Assembly (NCBI GenBank): GCA_016716525.1 | Contig: JADJWE010000001.1 | Span: forward strand, 992,001-1,056,000 | DNA length: 64,000 nt | Direction of reading: 5' to 3' | DNA from: Candidatus Flexicrinis affinis | GTDB taxonomy: Bacteria; Chloroflexota; Anaerolineae; Aggregatilineales; Phototrophicaceae | In this document: piece by piece, positions 1 to 8,514 of the stretch | Numbering within the stretch: the first letter of the stretch is position 1 | Layout: every line of letters starts with the position of its first letter | Made by a program: the position numbers and the translations under genes | The notes under the pieces: model-generated | The model's database searches: none | Told to the model about the DNA's origin: nothing | What the model saw: the letters and a program-made list of their open reading frames with translations, nothing else

Positions 1-26
1 AGCCGCTGACCGCGTGCGGTCTAGTC

Positions 27-2135
27 CTAAGGGGTGGAGCGCACGACCGGCGCGATCTGTACTTCCGTCGTAGCCGCCGTGCGATACTCGAAGACGAAGA
101 TGTCGGTATGCGTGCCCGGTTCAAGCGCAGCGCCGTCGATGATGCCCAGCACACCGTTCTCTTGGTCGATGACGTAGATGATCGACTCGGTCGTAGTGGG
201 CGTCTGGATCGATGCTTTCCCTTCAGCGACGCCGACGACCGATACGAACACCCCGATCGGCAGACGGGCGCGCCCGCCTTCGTATTCATTCGGGACCTCG
301 GAGGTCGGCGTCGGTTCAAGGGTCGGAGTTGCGGTCGGGCCGCCGACGATCTGAGGCGGTTTGACGGCGAAGCCTAATCCATAAAGTACGGTGGAGCTTT
401 GTGTCAGGTTGATCAAGCGAACGCGTGGATCGTCGGATGAGAACGAAAGGTCGCCGTCCTCGAAGATGCGCGCGTTGATGCCGTTCTCAACCGTGCCGAA
501 GATCACCACCGTGTACTCACCGGGATCGCCAAGCGAGAAGCGCGTATCGACAAGGGTCGCGCCGCCGGCCGGGAGCCTCGCCGACAAACCGAGCGTGTCG
601 CCGAAGATTTCGACGGGTTCACTGCCGATCCTGTAGTCGAGGTCGACAAGCGCAATCTCGCCTTCGACAAAGATATCGACACCTTGCTGCGACACCATGA
701 TATTGACGAACCGGACGAGGTAGTCTGCTTCGATGGGCCGCCCGGTCTCGGTCGACAGCGTTTCGTCGACGGACACCTGTTCACCCAGCGTAACCGGCCC
801 GTCTTCGGCGCCTGTCACGAAGAAGACGATGCTTTGCCCGCTTGGGATTGCGACATCTTCAGACAACTGCACGATATCGCTCTCGATGCTGTCATCACGG
901 AAGAATAAGCGGGTCGAACCCGTGTCAAGAAGGGTCGGATTGCTCACGCCGCCGAGAGGGACAGCGCCGACGTCCTCCAGTGCCGATGTCCCGATGCCGG
1001 GCCGAACGGCCCGCGAGCCGGGTGCCGCGTTGACGAACACCACCCGCGACTTGCCCGGCGGCACTGCCGACAGGTCTTCTTCGATCCATACCCAGCGCAT
1101 GTCCGCGACGGGGCCGAAGACTGCGAGGGTCACGATCGAGCCCGGGCGTGCGGTTACGGGCTGCGATGCGATATACGGCGTGGATGCGCCCAGATCGGCG
1201 CCAGCCGTGTACACGCTGAGCCGGTATTGGCCGGACGGATAGGTGACACGGTCTGTGGTGACGTTTGGCGCAAGACCACCGGTCAACAGCTCGCCGGTCA
1301 GATACACGTCGACTTCGCGTGCTTCGGTGCTCAAGTTGACCACGCGAAGCCCGAACTGACCGGGTACCGGTGCTTCAAATGTATATAGCAACGGGCGGTC
1401 GCGCGGTCCGGTGACGACCGCGATCGTGCTTGTCAGCGGCCGAACCCGGAGCGTGTCGTTGAAGATTTCTTCGGCGTCGTTAATGACGGTGAAGATCAGT
1501 TCTTGGCCGGGGATCGCGAAACCGTCGCTGACCCCGCCGAGTTCGAGAACGCTGCTGCTAGCCCCTGCCCGCACTTGAATGTCGCCGATGCCGGACATGG
1601 CGTGGACGAAACGCACCGAAGCCTGATCTTCGGCAAGGCGCGGTTGCGTCACGTCAAAGTGCTCGATGTGCAGTCCGCCCGCGTTATCGGGGACGACCAC
1701 GGCATCGATAATCTCACCCGGCAAGAACTCGATGTCGACCGAAGCCAGCGGCTCGTCGGCCTCTTGTGCGCGTGACCGGACTTCCAACGTGTACGTACCG
1801 GGAATCACCGGCGTGATGCTGCTTGCCCGGCCAAAACCGAGACCGTTCAGCAGTGAATCGCCGGCGAGACGGGCGTCAAGAGCCCCGACATCGGGCGCTG
1901 CGTGTATCATGCGCAGCGAGGCGGTGCGCGTCATGGCGGAGATGTTCGAACCAAACACCGAGGTCGGGCGCGGTGTCGGGCGCAGGCGCGGTGTCGGGGC
2001 GGGTGTCGCAGTATCCGGTACCGCAGACGGCAGCGGAGAGGGTTCGGACGTCGGCAGCGCCTCCGGTGCGGCGGGCTGGCACGCGGCCAAGATCGTGATA
2101 CAGAGCACGGCCACGATGCCGAGCAAGTTCCTCAT
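27..2135 (-). CDS. DUF4397-repeat lipoprotein
   Basis: A 702-residue predicted lipoprotein. The N-terminus has a short hydrophobic signal ending in a lipobox (LAAC, Cys19), then a Thr/Pro-rich linker of about 45 residues. The rest is a series of beta-rich modules of DUF4397 type, each beginning with a variant of 'VRFVHA / MIHAAPD' and containing short 'G(L/V)xxG' turns (for example around residues 73, 175 and 470). DUF4397 proteins are extracytoplasmic and of unknown function, often annotated as cell-wall anchored. The gene lies downstream of a second DUF4397 protein but has its own candidate promoter after that gene's terminator, so the two are probably transcribed separately. The family call is firm; ligand and role cannot be read from the sequence. 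Confidence 0.85.
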   Translation of the reverse strand: MRNLLGIVAVLCITILAACQPAAPEALPTSEPSPLPSAVPDTATPAPTPRLRPTPRPTSVFGSNISAMTRTASLRMIHAAPDVGALDARLAGDSLLNGLGFGRASSITPVIPGTYTLEVRSRAQEADEPLASVDIEFLPGEIIDAVVVPDNAGGLHIEHFDVTQPRLAEDQASVRFVHAMSGIGDIQVRAGASSSVLELGGVSDGFAIPGQELIFTVINDAEEIFNDTLRVRPLTSTIAVVTGPRDRPLLYTFEAPVPGQFGLRVVNLSTEAREVDVYLTGELLTGGLAPNVTTDRVTYPSGQYRLSVYTAGADLGASTPYIASQPVTARPGSIVTLAVFGPVADMRWVWIEEDLSAVPPGKSRVVFVNAAPGSRAVRPGIGTSALEDVGAVPLGGVSNPTLLDTGSTRLFFRDDSIESDIVQLSEDVAIPSGQSIVFFVTGAEDGPVTLGEQVSVDETLSTETGRPIEADYLVRFVNIMVSQQGVDIFVEGEIALVDLDYRIGSEPVEIFGDTLGLSARLPAGGATLVDTRFSLGDPGEYTVVIFGTVENGINARIFEDGDLSFSSDDPRVRLINLTQSSTVLYGLGFAVKPPQIVGGPTATPTLEPTPTSEVPNEYEGGRARLPIGVFVSVVGVAEGKASIQTPTTTESIIYVIDQENGVLGIIDGAALEPGTHTDIFVFEYRTAATTEVQIAPVVRSTP

Positions 2136-2173
2136 GCAACAGCCCCCTTGATGCGCATGCGCGTCTCACGCTC

Positions 2174-2203
2174 AATATACCAGAGAGCGTCGGTACCTGT
2201 CAC
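2174..2203 (-). promoter_or_regulatory. Candidate sigma70 promoter for the DUF4397 lipoprotein
   Basis: On the minus strand GTGACA and TATATT are separated by 18 bases, with a TG one base before the -10 (extended -10 element). The site lies between the terminator of the upstream gene and the ATG at 2135, about 40 bases upstream of it. This is a consensus match only. Confidence 0.5.
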
Positions 2204-2210
2204 GGAATGT

Positions 2211-2255
2211 CAAAACAACAAAACACGCCCCGGCAGATTCCCGTCGGGGCGTGTT
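2211..2255 (-). terminator. Rho-independent terminator after the DUF4397-SH3 gene
   Basis: An 11-bp perfect stem (AACACGCCCCG with CGGGGCGTGTT, arms 2222-2232 and 2245-2255) is followed on the minus strand by TTTGTTGTTTTG. It begins 22 bases past the stop codon of the minus-strand gene ending at 2277. Confidence 0.85.
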
Positions 2256-2276
2256 CCTCGTGATGAAGCAGCAATT

Positions 2277-4754
2277 CTACGGCGCCGGCGTCGCGGTAGG
2301 CGTCGGTGTCGCTGTCGCGTTGAACGTCGTATTGACCGGGATATCGGCGATGGTGATCGGGCGGCCGTTGAACGACAGCGTCGTATACAACGAAGCCACC
2401 CAGCCGACGAATCCATCGAACTCGACTTCCAGCCACGCGTCCGACCCGCTGCGGCTCAATACCCGAACCTGTGCGCCAAGTGGGACCTGCGTCAGGACTT
2501 CCGCATCGACGGTCGGTGTGCGGCGCAAGTTGAGGCTCACGCCGGGGTCGAGGCCGATCACGGTGGCGACGTTAACGCCGCGCAGCGGATCCTGCGTAGG
2601 CTGTACGAGCGGCGGCGCCCCAGCTGTGACCGCCCCACGGCGCGTCTCTTCGTCGACATCCGTGAGGAGATTCAACGCGCGAACCTCGTCCAGCGTGACC
2701 GAACGGCCGCGATACTCATAGCGCAGGTAAAGCGTTCCTGCCCAGCCGGCGATCGTACCGCCCTCTGCCGGCTCGAACTCCACAAACGCCCAATCGCCTG
2801 ACTGCCCGATACCGACGAGTCGCGCATTCTGGCCCAACTCCATGCGGCCGAGCACCTCGCCGCCCGATTCCGGCGTGCGGCGGATGTTAAGCCCAACGCC
2901 CGGATCGAGGTTGAACACGACCGCTCGGGCGAAGTTTTCTGGCGGGGCCGGCGTAGCGACGATGGTGCCGGTGCTGCTGCCGGGTTGATTTTGCGGGACG
3001 GTTGGCAGGTCGCGCAGAAGTTGGCGATCGCCGCGCGGGTTGCGCAGGTCGACGTACAGCGAGTTAATCCACGCATTGACCTCGCCGTCCGCCGTCGTCA
3101 GCGAGACGTTGATCCAAGTGTCGACCGCTTCGAGATCCTGATTCGCTTCGGTAAGCAGCGTGACCGGGTCAACCCAATCGGTGCCGTCCGGAAGCGGGAT
3201 CACGTCGCCGGTCAGGATGTCGATCGGGGCCCCGACACGGCCATTGACCGTGAATACCGTACCGGAGGGGGCCAAGCCCAGCGAACGGGCATCGGCGCGC
3301 GGATATTCGCGAAGCTGCAAGTTCGCGCCCGGATCGAGCACAACGCGCGCCGTCGGAAGCGACGGAACGGTGGGCGCCGTCACGATCGACTGGACGGTTG
3401 GCGCGGGTGACTGTGGGGCGGCAGTCGGCTGAGCGACCGCAACGGTTGTCGGAAGCGCGGTCGGTTCGGCGGACGCGAGCGTTTCGGCGGCGCCCGGTGC
3501 GCTGTTCATCGCCACCGCGAGGCTGGTCGGATTGACGTCCAGCCCGAATGAGCTGCCTTCGCGCACTGCGATCAAGTTGACATACGTGCCGCCATAGAAG
3601 GCGACCGCCGGGATGTTGATATCGGCAGCGACTTCGCCGACGGCCACCGACATCGTCAAAGCTTGGCGCGACGGTGACAGCGTCACGGCCTCGCTCGCCT
3701 CGCCGAATGCCAGCCCGGAAGCGATAGACGTTCCATCCTCAAGCGTCAACGACACGACCGACCCGGCGATACCATTGATCAGGCTGACCACCGCGCTGCG
3801 CGGTGAGACGCCTGCAACCGAGTCGGCAAACGCTGCTACGCGCAGGTCATCAAGCGACCCCACGGCGGCGACGGTCTGCGCGCCACCGACCTCGACTTCG
3901 ACATCCGCAGTCGTGATCTCGGCGCCGCCCCCGGCAACGCGCAGCGTCGCGGTATAGCTGCCTGCCTCGACCGGAATGTGGACGCTGGACTCGCCGAACG
4001 CCAGCCCCGGTACGACAAGATCACCGTTGAACAGCACGTCGACGTTCGGAGCGCCGTCTGCACCGTGGCTCACGCGGACAAATCCGACATCCCCGGCCAC
4101 GTTTACAGGCGCCTTAAGCAGGAGCGCCGAAGGTGCCGTCGCCGGCCCGTACAACACGAGCATGTGCGACGTGCGGCCCGCTAATGCAAACGGAGTCGCC
4201 GCAACGACCGGCGCATCACTGCTGCCGCCTTCCGGAACGACCGTGAACGTGTAGGTGTTCACCGGCACGTCGATGGTATTCAAGAAGCCGCGATAGGGCA
4301 GGCCGGTTGCGATGGTCTGGCCTTCGGCGATGACGTCAACATTCGGCGCGCCGTTCACGGCATGAATTACCATGAAGCGCGTCGTGGCGAGGCTGACTTC
4401 TGCCAGTGAATCCTCGAAGACGTCGAACGTCAGCGGATCGGTCGACGACGCGATCAGTGTGAGCGCGCTGTTGGCCGACGCCGGCACGACCTGTTCCCAT
4501 AACGTGCTGCTGACACCTGCCAGCGTGACACGTACGGTGAGATCGGCGGCTGGCGTATCGACATAACCGGTCGACTGACCGTAACCCAAGTTCGAGGCGG
4601 TTAGGTTGTCATTGATGTAGATGTCAAGCCCGGCGACAGCCGGAATGACGTGGACGAGCCGAACTTGCGCGCCTGCGTCCTGAGCGGAAACGCCGATAGG
4701 CAGCGCCAAGAGCAGCACTGCGGCGGCCAACACTAGAATACGAAATGCTCGCAT
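2277..4754 (-). CDS. Secreted DUF4397 and SH3-domain protein
   Basis: An 825-residue secreted protein. A signal peptide (about residues 1-24, ending in SAQD) is followed by DUF4397-type modules through about residue 400 (VRLVHVIPAVAGLDIYIN, VIHAVNGAPNVDVIAEG, RVSHGADGAPNVDVLFNG). A Pro/Thr/Ala linker follows, then at least three bacterial SH3-like modules marked by LQLREYPR, LNIRRTPESGGEVLG and LNLRRTPTVDAEVLT. It ends in a TATPTPTATP tail. SH3b modules commonly bind peptidoglycan or peptides, so this is probably a wall- or surface-associated adhesion protein. An AAGGAGG ribosome binding site precedes the ATG. It follows ahcY by 22 bases and is probably co-transcribed with it, which is an odd pairing of housekeeping enzyme and surface protein. 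No transmembrane anchor or sortase motif is seen at the C-terminus. Confidence 0.85.
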   Translation of the reverse strand: MRAFRILVLAAAVLLLALPIGVSAQDAGAQVRLVHVIPAVAGLDIYINDNLTASNLGYGQSTGYVDTPAADLTVRVTLAGVSSTLWEQVVPASANSALTLIASSTDPLTFDVFEDSLAEVSLATTRFMVIHAVNGAPNVDVIAEGQTIATGLPYRGFLNTIDVPVNTYTFTVVPEGGSSDAPVVAATPFALAGRTSHMLVLYGPATAPSALLLKAPVNVAGDVGFVRVSHGADGAPNVDVLFNGDLVVPGLAFGESSVHIPVEAGSYTATLRVAGGGAEITTADVEVEVGGAQTVAAVGSLDDLRVAAFADSVAGVSPRSAVVSLINGIAGSVVSLTLEDGTSIASGLAFGEASEAVTLSPSRQALTMSVAVGEVAADINIPAVAFYGGTYVNLIAVREGSSFGLDVNPTSLAVAMNSAPGAAETLASAEPTALPTTVAVAQPTAAPQSPAPTVQSIVTAPTVPSLPTARVVLDPGANLQLREYPRADARSLGLAPSGTVFTVNGRVGAPIDILTGDVIPLPDGTDWVDPVTLLTEANQDLEAVDTWINVSLTTADGEVNAWINSLYVDLRNPRGDRQLLRDLPTVPQNQPGSSTGTIVATPAPPENFARAVVFNLDPGVGLNIRRTPESGGEVLGRMELGQNARLVGIGQSGDWAFVEFEPAEGGTIAGWAGTLYLRYEYRGRSVTLDEVRALNLLTDVDEETRRGAVTAGAPPLVQPTQDPLRGVNVATVIGLDPGVSLNLRRTPTVDAEVLTQVPLGAQVRVLSRSGSDAWLEVEFDGFVGWVASLYTTLSFNGRPITIADIPVNTTFNATATPTPTATPAP

Positions 4755-4776
4755 GGTCCCTCCTTCACGATGCAGA

Positions 4777-6039
4777 TTACGTGCCCTCTTCCCACTGGTT
4801 GAGGTACGCCTGCTGCTGGGGTGTCAGGGTATCGATGCGAACCCCCATCGATTCCAGCTTCAAGCGTGCAATCTCCTGATCGACCTCTTGCGGAATGGTG
4901 TACACGTCGGGCGCCAAGCCCTTGGCATGCTGCAGCATGTACTCGGCAGCAAGCGCCTGATTGGCGAAGCTCATGTCCATGACGCTCGCAGGATGTCCTT
5001 CTGCGGCGGCGAGGTTGATCAGGCGGCCTTCTCCCAGCACGTAGACAGCCTTACCCCCAACGATATACTCCTCAACGAACGGGCGAACCAGACGCGGTTC
5101 ACCTGCGCTCATCCCACGGAGTCCCTCGAGGTTGATCTCGACATTGAAGTGACCGCTGTTGGCGACGATCGCGCCGTGCTTCATGCGTTCGAAGTGATGG
5201 GTGTCGATGACGTTGATATCGCCGGTCGCCGTGACGAAGATGTCGCCGACTGCGGCGGCCTCGGACATCGGCATGACGCGGAAACCGTCCATGACCGCTT
5301 CCAGCGCACGCAGCGGATCGACTTCGGTGACGATCACATTGGCGCCCATGCCGCTCGCGCGGCTGGCAATACCGCGGCTGCACCACCCGTACCCGGCGAC
5401 GACGACGTTGCGGCCCGCCAGCAGGATGTTGGTCGCGCGGACGATACCGTCGATCGTGCTCTGGCCGGTGCCGTAGCGGTTATCGAACAGGTGCTTGGTA
5501 TTGCTGTCGTTTACCGCCAGCACGGGGAACTTGAGTGCGCCGTCTTTTGCCATGGCGCGCAGACGGATGACGCCGGTCGTCGTTTCTTCGGTGCCGGCCA
5601 CCACGCCCTCGAGCAGCTCGCGGCGGTTCTTGTGCAGTTCGCTGACCAGATCGCAGCCGTCATCCATGGTGATTTGCGGGCGGTGATCCAACGCAGCCTT
5701 AAGATGGTCAAAGTAGGTGGCCTTGTTCTCGCCCTTGATCGCGTAGACCGGTATTTCGTCATGGGCGACCAACGACGCCGCGACATCGTCCTGCGTGGAA
5801 AGCGGATTGCTGGCGACCAGCACGATGTCCGCGCCTCCGGCCTGAAGGGTCTTCATCAGGTTCGCCGTTTCGGTCGTTACATGAAGGCACGCCGATACGC
5901 GCACACCCTTCAGAGGCTTTTCTTTCTCGAAGCGCTCGCGGATCGCGCGCAGCACGGGCATTTCATGTTCCGCCCAGTCGATGCGGAATCGCCCGCCCTC
6001 AGCGAGGCCGATATCTTTGACGTCGTGTTCAGTAGCCAT
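4777..6039 (-). CDS. ahcY: Adenosylhomocysteinase (SAH hydrolase)
   Basis: A 420-residue enzyme, the normal length for bacterial and archaeal SAH hydrolases without the eukaryote-type insertion. It reversibly splits S-adenosylhomocysteine to adenosine and homocysteine, relieving product inhibition of methyltransferases. Visible family motifs are ACLHVTTETANLM near residue 50 (substrate), STQDDVAASL near 82, NDSNTKHLFDNRYGTGQS near 180-195 (contains the catalytic Lys/Asp region), and the NAD-binding loop VVVAGYGWCSRGIA. The C-terminal end, PQQQAYLNQWEEGT, resembles the family's cofactor-binding tail although the usual KPxHYRY is absent. It lies 41 bases downstream of a PfkB-family kinase that may phosphorylate the adenosine product. 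The identification is firm. Confidence 0.97.
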   Translation of the reverse strand: MATEHDVKDIGLAEGGRFRIDWAEHEMPVLRAIRERFEKEKPLKGVRVSACLHVTTETANLMKTLQAGGADIVLVASNPLSTQDDVAASLVAHDEIPVYAIKGENKATYFDHLKAALDHRPQITMDDGCDLVSELHKNRRELLEGVVAGTEETTTGVIRLRAMAKDGALKFPVLAVNDSNTKHLFDNRYGTGQSTIDGIVRATNILLAGRNVVVAGYGWCSRGIASRASGMGANVIVTEVDPLRALEAVMDGFRVMPMSEAAAVGDIFVTATGDINVIDTHHFERMKHGAIVANSGHFNVEINLEGLRGMSAGEPRLVRPFVEEYIVGGKAVYVLGEGRLINLAAAEGHPASVMDMSFANQALAAEYMLQHAKGLAPDVYTIPQEVDQEIARLKLESMGVRIDTLTPQQQAYLNQWEEGT

Positions 6040-6080
6040 GTAATCTCCTGTGTAGGCCGTATGATGTGGATGCGTGCGGC

Positions 6081-7046
6081 TTAGGGCACGTCGAGCAGTT
6101 CGTCGAGCAGTCCGTTATCGCGGAACGTTCCACGGAAACGCGAGACGAAGTCCTGCGGCGTGAAGTGGTGGCTCTGCGGCCCGATGTGTTCGAGAACGTA
6201 AGTCGCGCAAAGTGACCCGACCAGACCGCACAGCCGCAGCGGCCAGCCTGCCATCATCCCACGAATCAACCCCGCGCGGAAGGCATCGCCGACGCCGGTC
6301 GGATCGGCAACATGAACCTCGGGGAACGCGGGTACGTCCTCTTCGCCACCGTCGTGATAGATCGTCGAGCCGTGCTTGCCACGGGTGATCACGACAACGG
6401 GGATCTTCTTGCGAAGCATCTCGATATCGTACCCGGTCTTGCGCTGGATGATGCTCGCCTCGTAGGCATTGACCACCATCGCATACGCGCCTTCGAGATC
6501 GCGCGCAAGCTCCTCGCCCGAAAGGCGAGGCACCTGCTGGCTGGGATCGTAGATAAACCGAATCCCGCGCCGCCGGCACTCTTCCGCATAATTGGTCATT
6601 GCCTGCGGGTCATTCGGCGAGATCACGACCCACTCGGGCTTGTCCGGGTACACGTCGGCAATCGTAAAGTGGCTGGCCTTGGCCATCGCGCCGGCATAGA
6701 ACGACGCGATCTGGTTGTTGTCGAGATCGGTGTTGGCAAAAAACGATGCAGTAAATACTTCGTCAAGCTGGCGCACGGTCGAACAGTCTACCCCGTGCGA
6801 TTCGAGCCACAGCCGGTACTCGCCGAAGTCGCGCCCGACGGTGCCGAACAGCTTCGGCCGCACGCCCAACATCGCGAGCGAGTACGAGATGTTGGCCGCG
6901 ACACCCCCCCAGTGGCGCGTCATCTCGTCCACAAGAAAACTGAGACTGACTTGATGCAAATCTTCGGCGATGATGTGTTCGACGAATCGCCCCGGAAAGC
7001 GCATCAGGTAGTCGTAGGCGATCGAGCCGGTCAAAATTACACTCAT
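6081..7046 (-). CDS. PfkB-family carbohydrate/adenosine kinase
   Basis: A 321-residue ribokinase-fold kinase. The start is taken at the ATG giving MSVILTGSIAYDYL, because this is the canonical first beta strand of the family; the open frame extends further upstream without homology. Key features are the WGGVAANISYSLAMLG substrate motif near residue 40-55, NDPQAM and YDPSQQ in the middle, and the signature DPTGVGDAFRAGLIRG near residue 250 with the catalytic Asp. Archaeal and Chloroflexota homologues are often annotated as carbohydrate or adenosine kinases. The position directly upstream of ahcY makes adenosine the most attractive substrate, since its phosphorylation would pull SAH hydrolysis forward. 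Substrate is inferred from context, not from specificity residues. Confidence 0.88.
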   Translation of the reverse strand: MSVILTGSIAYDYLMRFPGRFVEHIIAEDLHQVSLSFLVDEMTRHWGGVAANISYSLAMLGVRPKLFGTVGRDFGEYRLWLESHGVDCSTVRQLDEVFTASFFANTDLDNNQIASFYAGAMAKASHFTIADVYPDKPEWVVISPNDPQAMTNYAEECRRRGIRFIYDPSQQVPRLSGEELARDLEGAYAMVVNAYEASIIQRKTGYDIEMLRKKIPVVVITRGKHGSTIYHDGGEEDVPAFPEVHVADPTGVGDAFRAGLIRGMMAGWPLRLCGLVGSLCATYVLEHIGPQSHHFTPQDFVSRFRGTFRDNGLLDELLDVP

Positions 7047-7092
7047 TTGGGGGTATCCGTGGTTTCCGGTAATGCCGCGCGAAACACGGGGA

Positions 7093-7099
7093 TTATAAT
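7093..7099. promoter_or_regulatory. Candidate palindromic -10 element in the divergent intergenic region
   Basis: The 103-bp gap between the minus-strand kinase and the plus-strand phosphoribosyltransferase contains the perfect palindrome GATTATAATC (7091-7100), which gives a consensus TATAAT on both strands. No good -35 hexamer is seen for either direction. Bidirectional firing is therefore only a suggestion. Confidence 0.3.
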
Positions 7100-7149
7100 C
7101 TAACGATGGCATACGTCTATGAGCAATACTGGTTACGGAAAGGCGGCAG

Positions 7150-8511
7150 ATGACACTTTTCGACGGAAATCGGCTCACACAGGATGTCATGACACTGCCG
7201 GTAGAAGCGATCCGCCGCGGCCAGTTCAGCGACAAGTATTTCGAGAACATCGTCACGATCTTGGCGGGTCTGTCCGACCGTGGCACCACGTTCGGCTCTT
7301 CGGTTGGCGACCGTGCGACGCGGTTCGCGGCGGTTGACGAACAGGTCGGCGACGTGGTTGTAGAAGCGCAGGTATTCAACCGCCGTTTGCCCTACGCGTT
7401 GGTGGGTGGCGTGGACGCCGCACTGGCGCTCCTCCGCCACGCCAGCGGCGTGCCCGGCCGGCCCGACTGCGACGACGCATGGCGTAGCTTGGAGGTCGAA
7501 GCCGTTCACGACGGGACCATCACGGAATACGACGGCCAGCCTGAGAACGTGCATCCTGTGATGCGCATTCGCGGCCGCTATCGCGACTTCGCCGTCCTCG
7601 AAACGCCGATCCTCGGTTATCTCACGCGAGTAAGCCGCACCGCGACCAACACCCTCAACGTACTGCGCGCGGCCGGCACCAAACCGGTCCTTTACTTCCC
7701 AGCCCGCTTCGATCTACCGGAGGTTCAGGCGGCAGATGGCTACGGCTATTGGCTTGCTGTGCAGCGGCACGCGTTCGAAATGTCCCAGCAGGCTGGACAT
7801 CCAGTCGAGTATCGTGCGCGCGTCAGCACGGATGCACAGGGCCAGTGGTGGGGCGGCAGCGGCGGCGGAACCGTGCCTCACGCGTTGATCGCAGCATTTC
7901 TCGGCGATACAGCGGCGGCTATGGTCGCATTTGCCGAGCACGTGGCGTTGGACGTTCCGCGCATCGTGCTGGCGGATTTCAACAACGACGTGCTGCAGGC
8001 GACACGCGATACGCTGAACGCCTATTGGCCGCGCTACTACGCCGCGCTGCGCGCCGGAGATGGCGATCGTCAAGCGCGCTGGACTTTGACCGGCGTTCGT
8101 ATCGATACCGCAGGCAACCTGCTGGATGCGTCGTTGACCGACGATACGGACAAAGGGGTGAGCGCCGCGCTCGTACGAGCCACGCGGCGCGCCATCGACG
8201 AATGGCCGGACACGTTAGCCGTGGGCGATGCCGAACTTGATGTGGCGCGGCACTACGCCGCAGCCGTTCAGATCATCGTCACGGGCGGCTTCAACATCGA
8301 GCGCATTACTGCATTCGAGAGTGACGGCGTGCCGGTCGATATGTATGGGGTTGGTTCGTCGTTGATGACTAACGACAAGACGACCAACACCGACTTCACG
8401 ATGGACGTCGTGCGCGCCAACCTGAACGGCCGATGGGTAGACGTGGCTAAGGTGGGCCGTCGTGCAGGTTCACATCGGGGACTGCAAGCTGTTGATTTGA
8501 GCGAGCTGTAG
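7150..8511 (+). CDS. Nicotinate phosphoribosyltransferase (archaeal-type)
   Basis: A 453-residue protein matching archaeal-type nicotinate phosphoribosyltransferases, which join nicotinate and PRPP to nicotinate mononucleotide in NAD salvage. The recognisable motifs are in order: GQFSDKYFENIV near residue 25, GRYRDFAVLETPILGYL near 140, GGGTVPHALIAAFLGDT near 235, the phosphate-binding ITGG-type segment IVTGGFNIERI near 378, MYGVGSSLMTND near 400, and TDFTMDVV. The family's DTY strand reads LADFNNDV here and RLDT reads RIDT. The protein is longer than the roughly 390 residues usual for the archaeal form. Its stop lies 3 bases before the ATG of a CpaF-like ATPase, so the two should be translationally coupled. 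A nicotinamidase-like gene lies 2.3 kb away and would supply nicotinate. Confidence 0.82.
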   Translation: MTLFDGNRLTQDVMTLPVEAIRRGQFSDKYFENIVTILAGLSDRGTTFGSSVGDRATRFAAVDEQVGDVVVEAQVFNRRLPYALVGGVDAALALLRHASGVPGRPDCDDAWRSLEVEAVHDGTITEYDGQPENVHPVMRIRGRYRDFAVLETPILGYLTRVSRTATNTLNVLRAAGTKPVLYFPARFDLPEVQAADGYGYWLAVQRHAFEMSQQAGHPVEYRARVSTDAQGQWWGGSGGGTVPHALIAAFLGDTAAAMVAFAEHVALDVPRIVLADFNNDVLQATRDTLNAYWPRYYAALRAGDGDRQARWTLTGVRIDTAGNLLDASLTDDTDKGVSAALVRATRRAIDEWPDTLAVGDAELDVARHYAAAVQIIVTGGFNIERITAFESDGVPVDMYGVGSSLMTNDKTTNTDFTMDVVRANLNGRWVDVAKVGRRAGSHRGLQAVDLSEL

Positions 8512-8514
8512 CAC

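Noticed and set aside
1..26. Possible gene fragment at the left edge
   Set aside because: Only 26 bases remain beyond the first gene's stop codon, and no frame can be judged.
6040..6080. A possible SAH riboswitch in front of ahcY
   Set aside because: ahcY is second in its operon and the gap is only 41 bases, too short for that riboswitch. No such fold is evident before the first gene either.
4753..6084. A 440-codon open frame on the plus strand opposite ahcY
   Set aside because: It mirrors the codon pattern of ahcY; the composition is unlike a real protein and no motif is seen.
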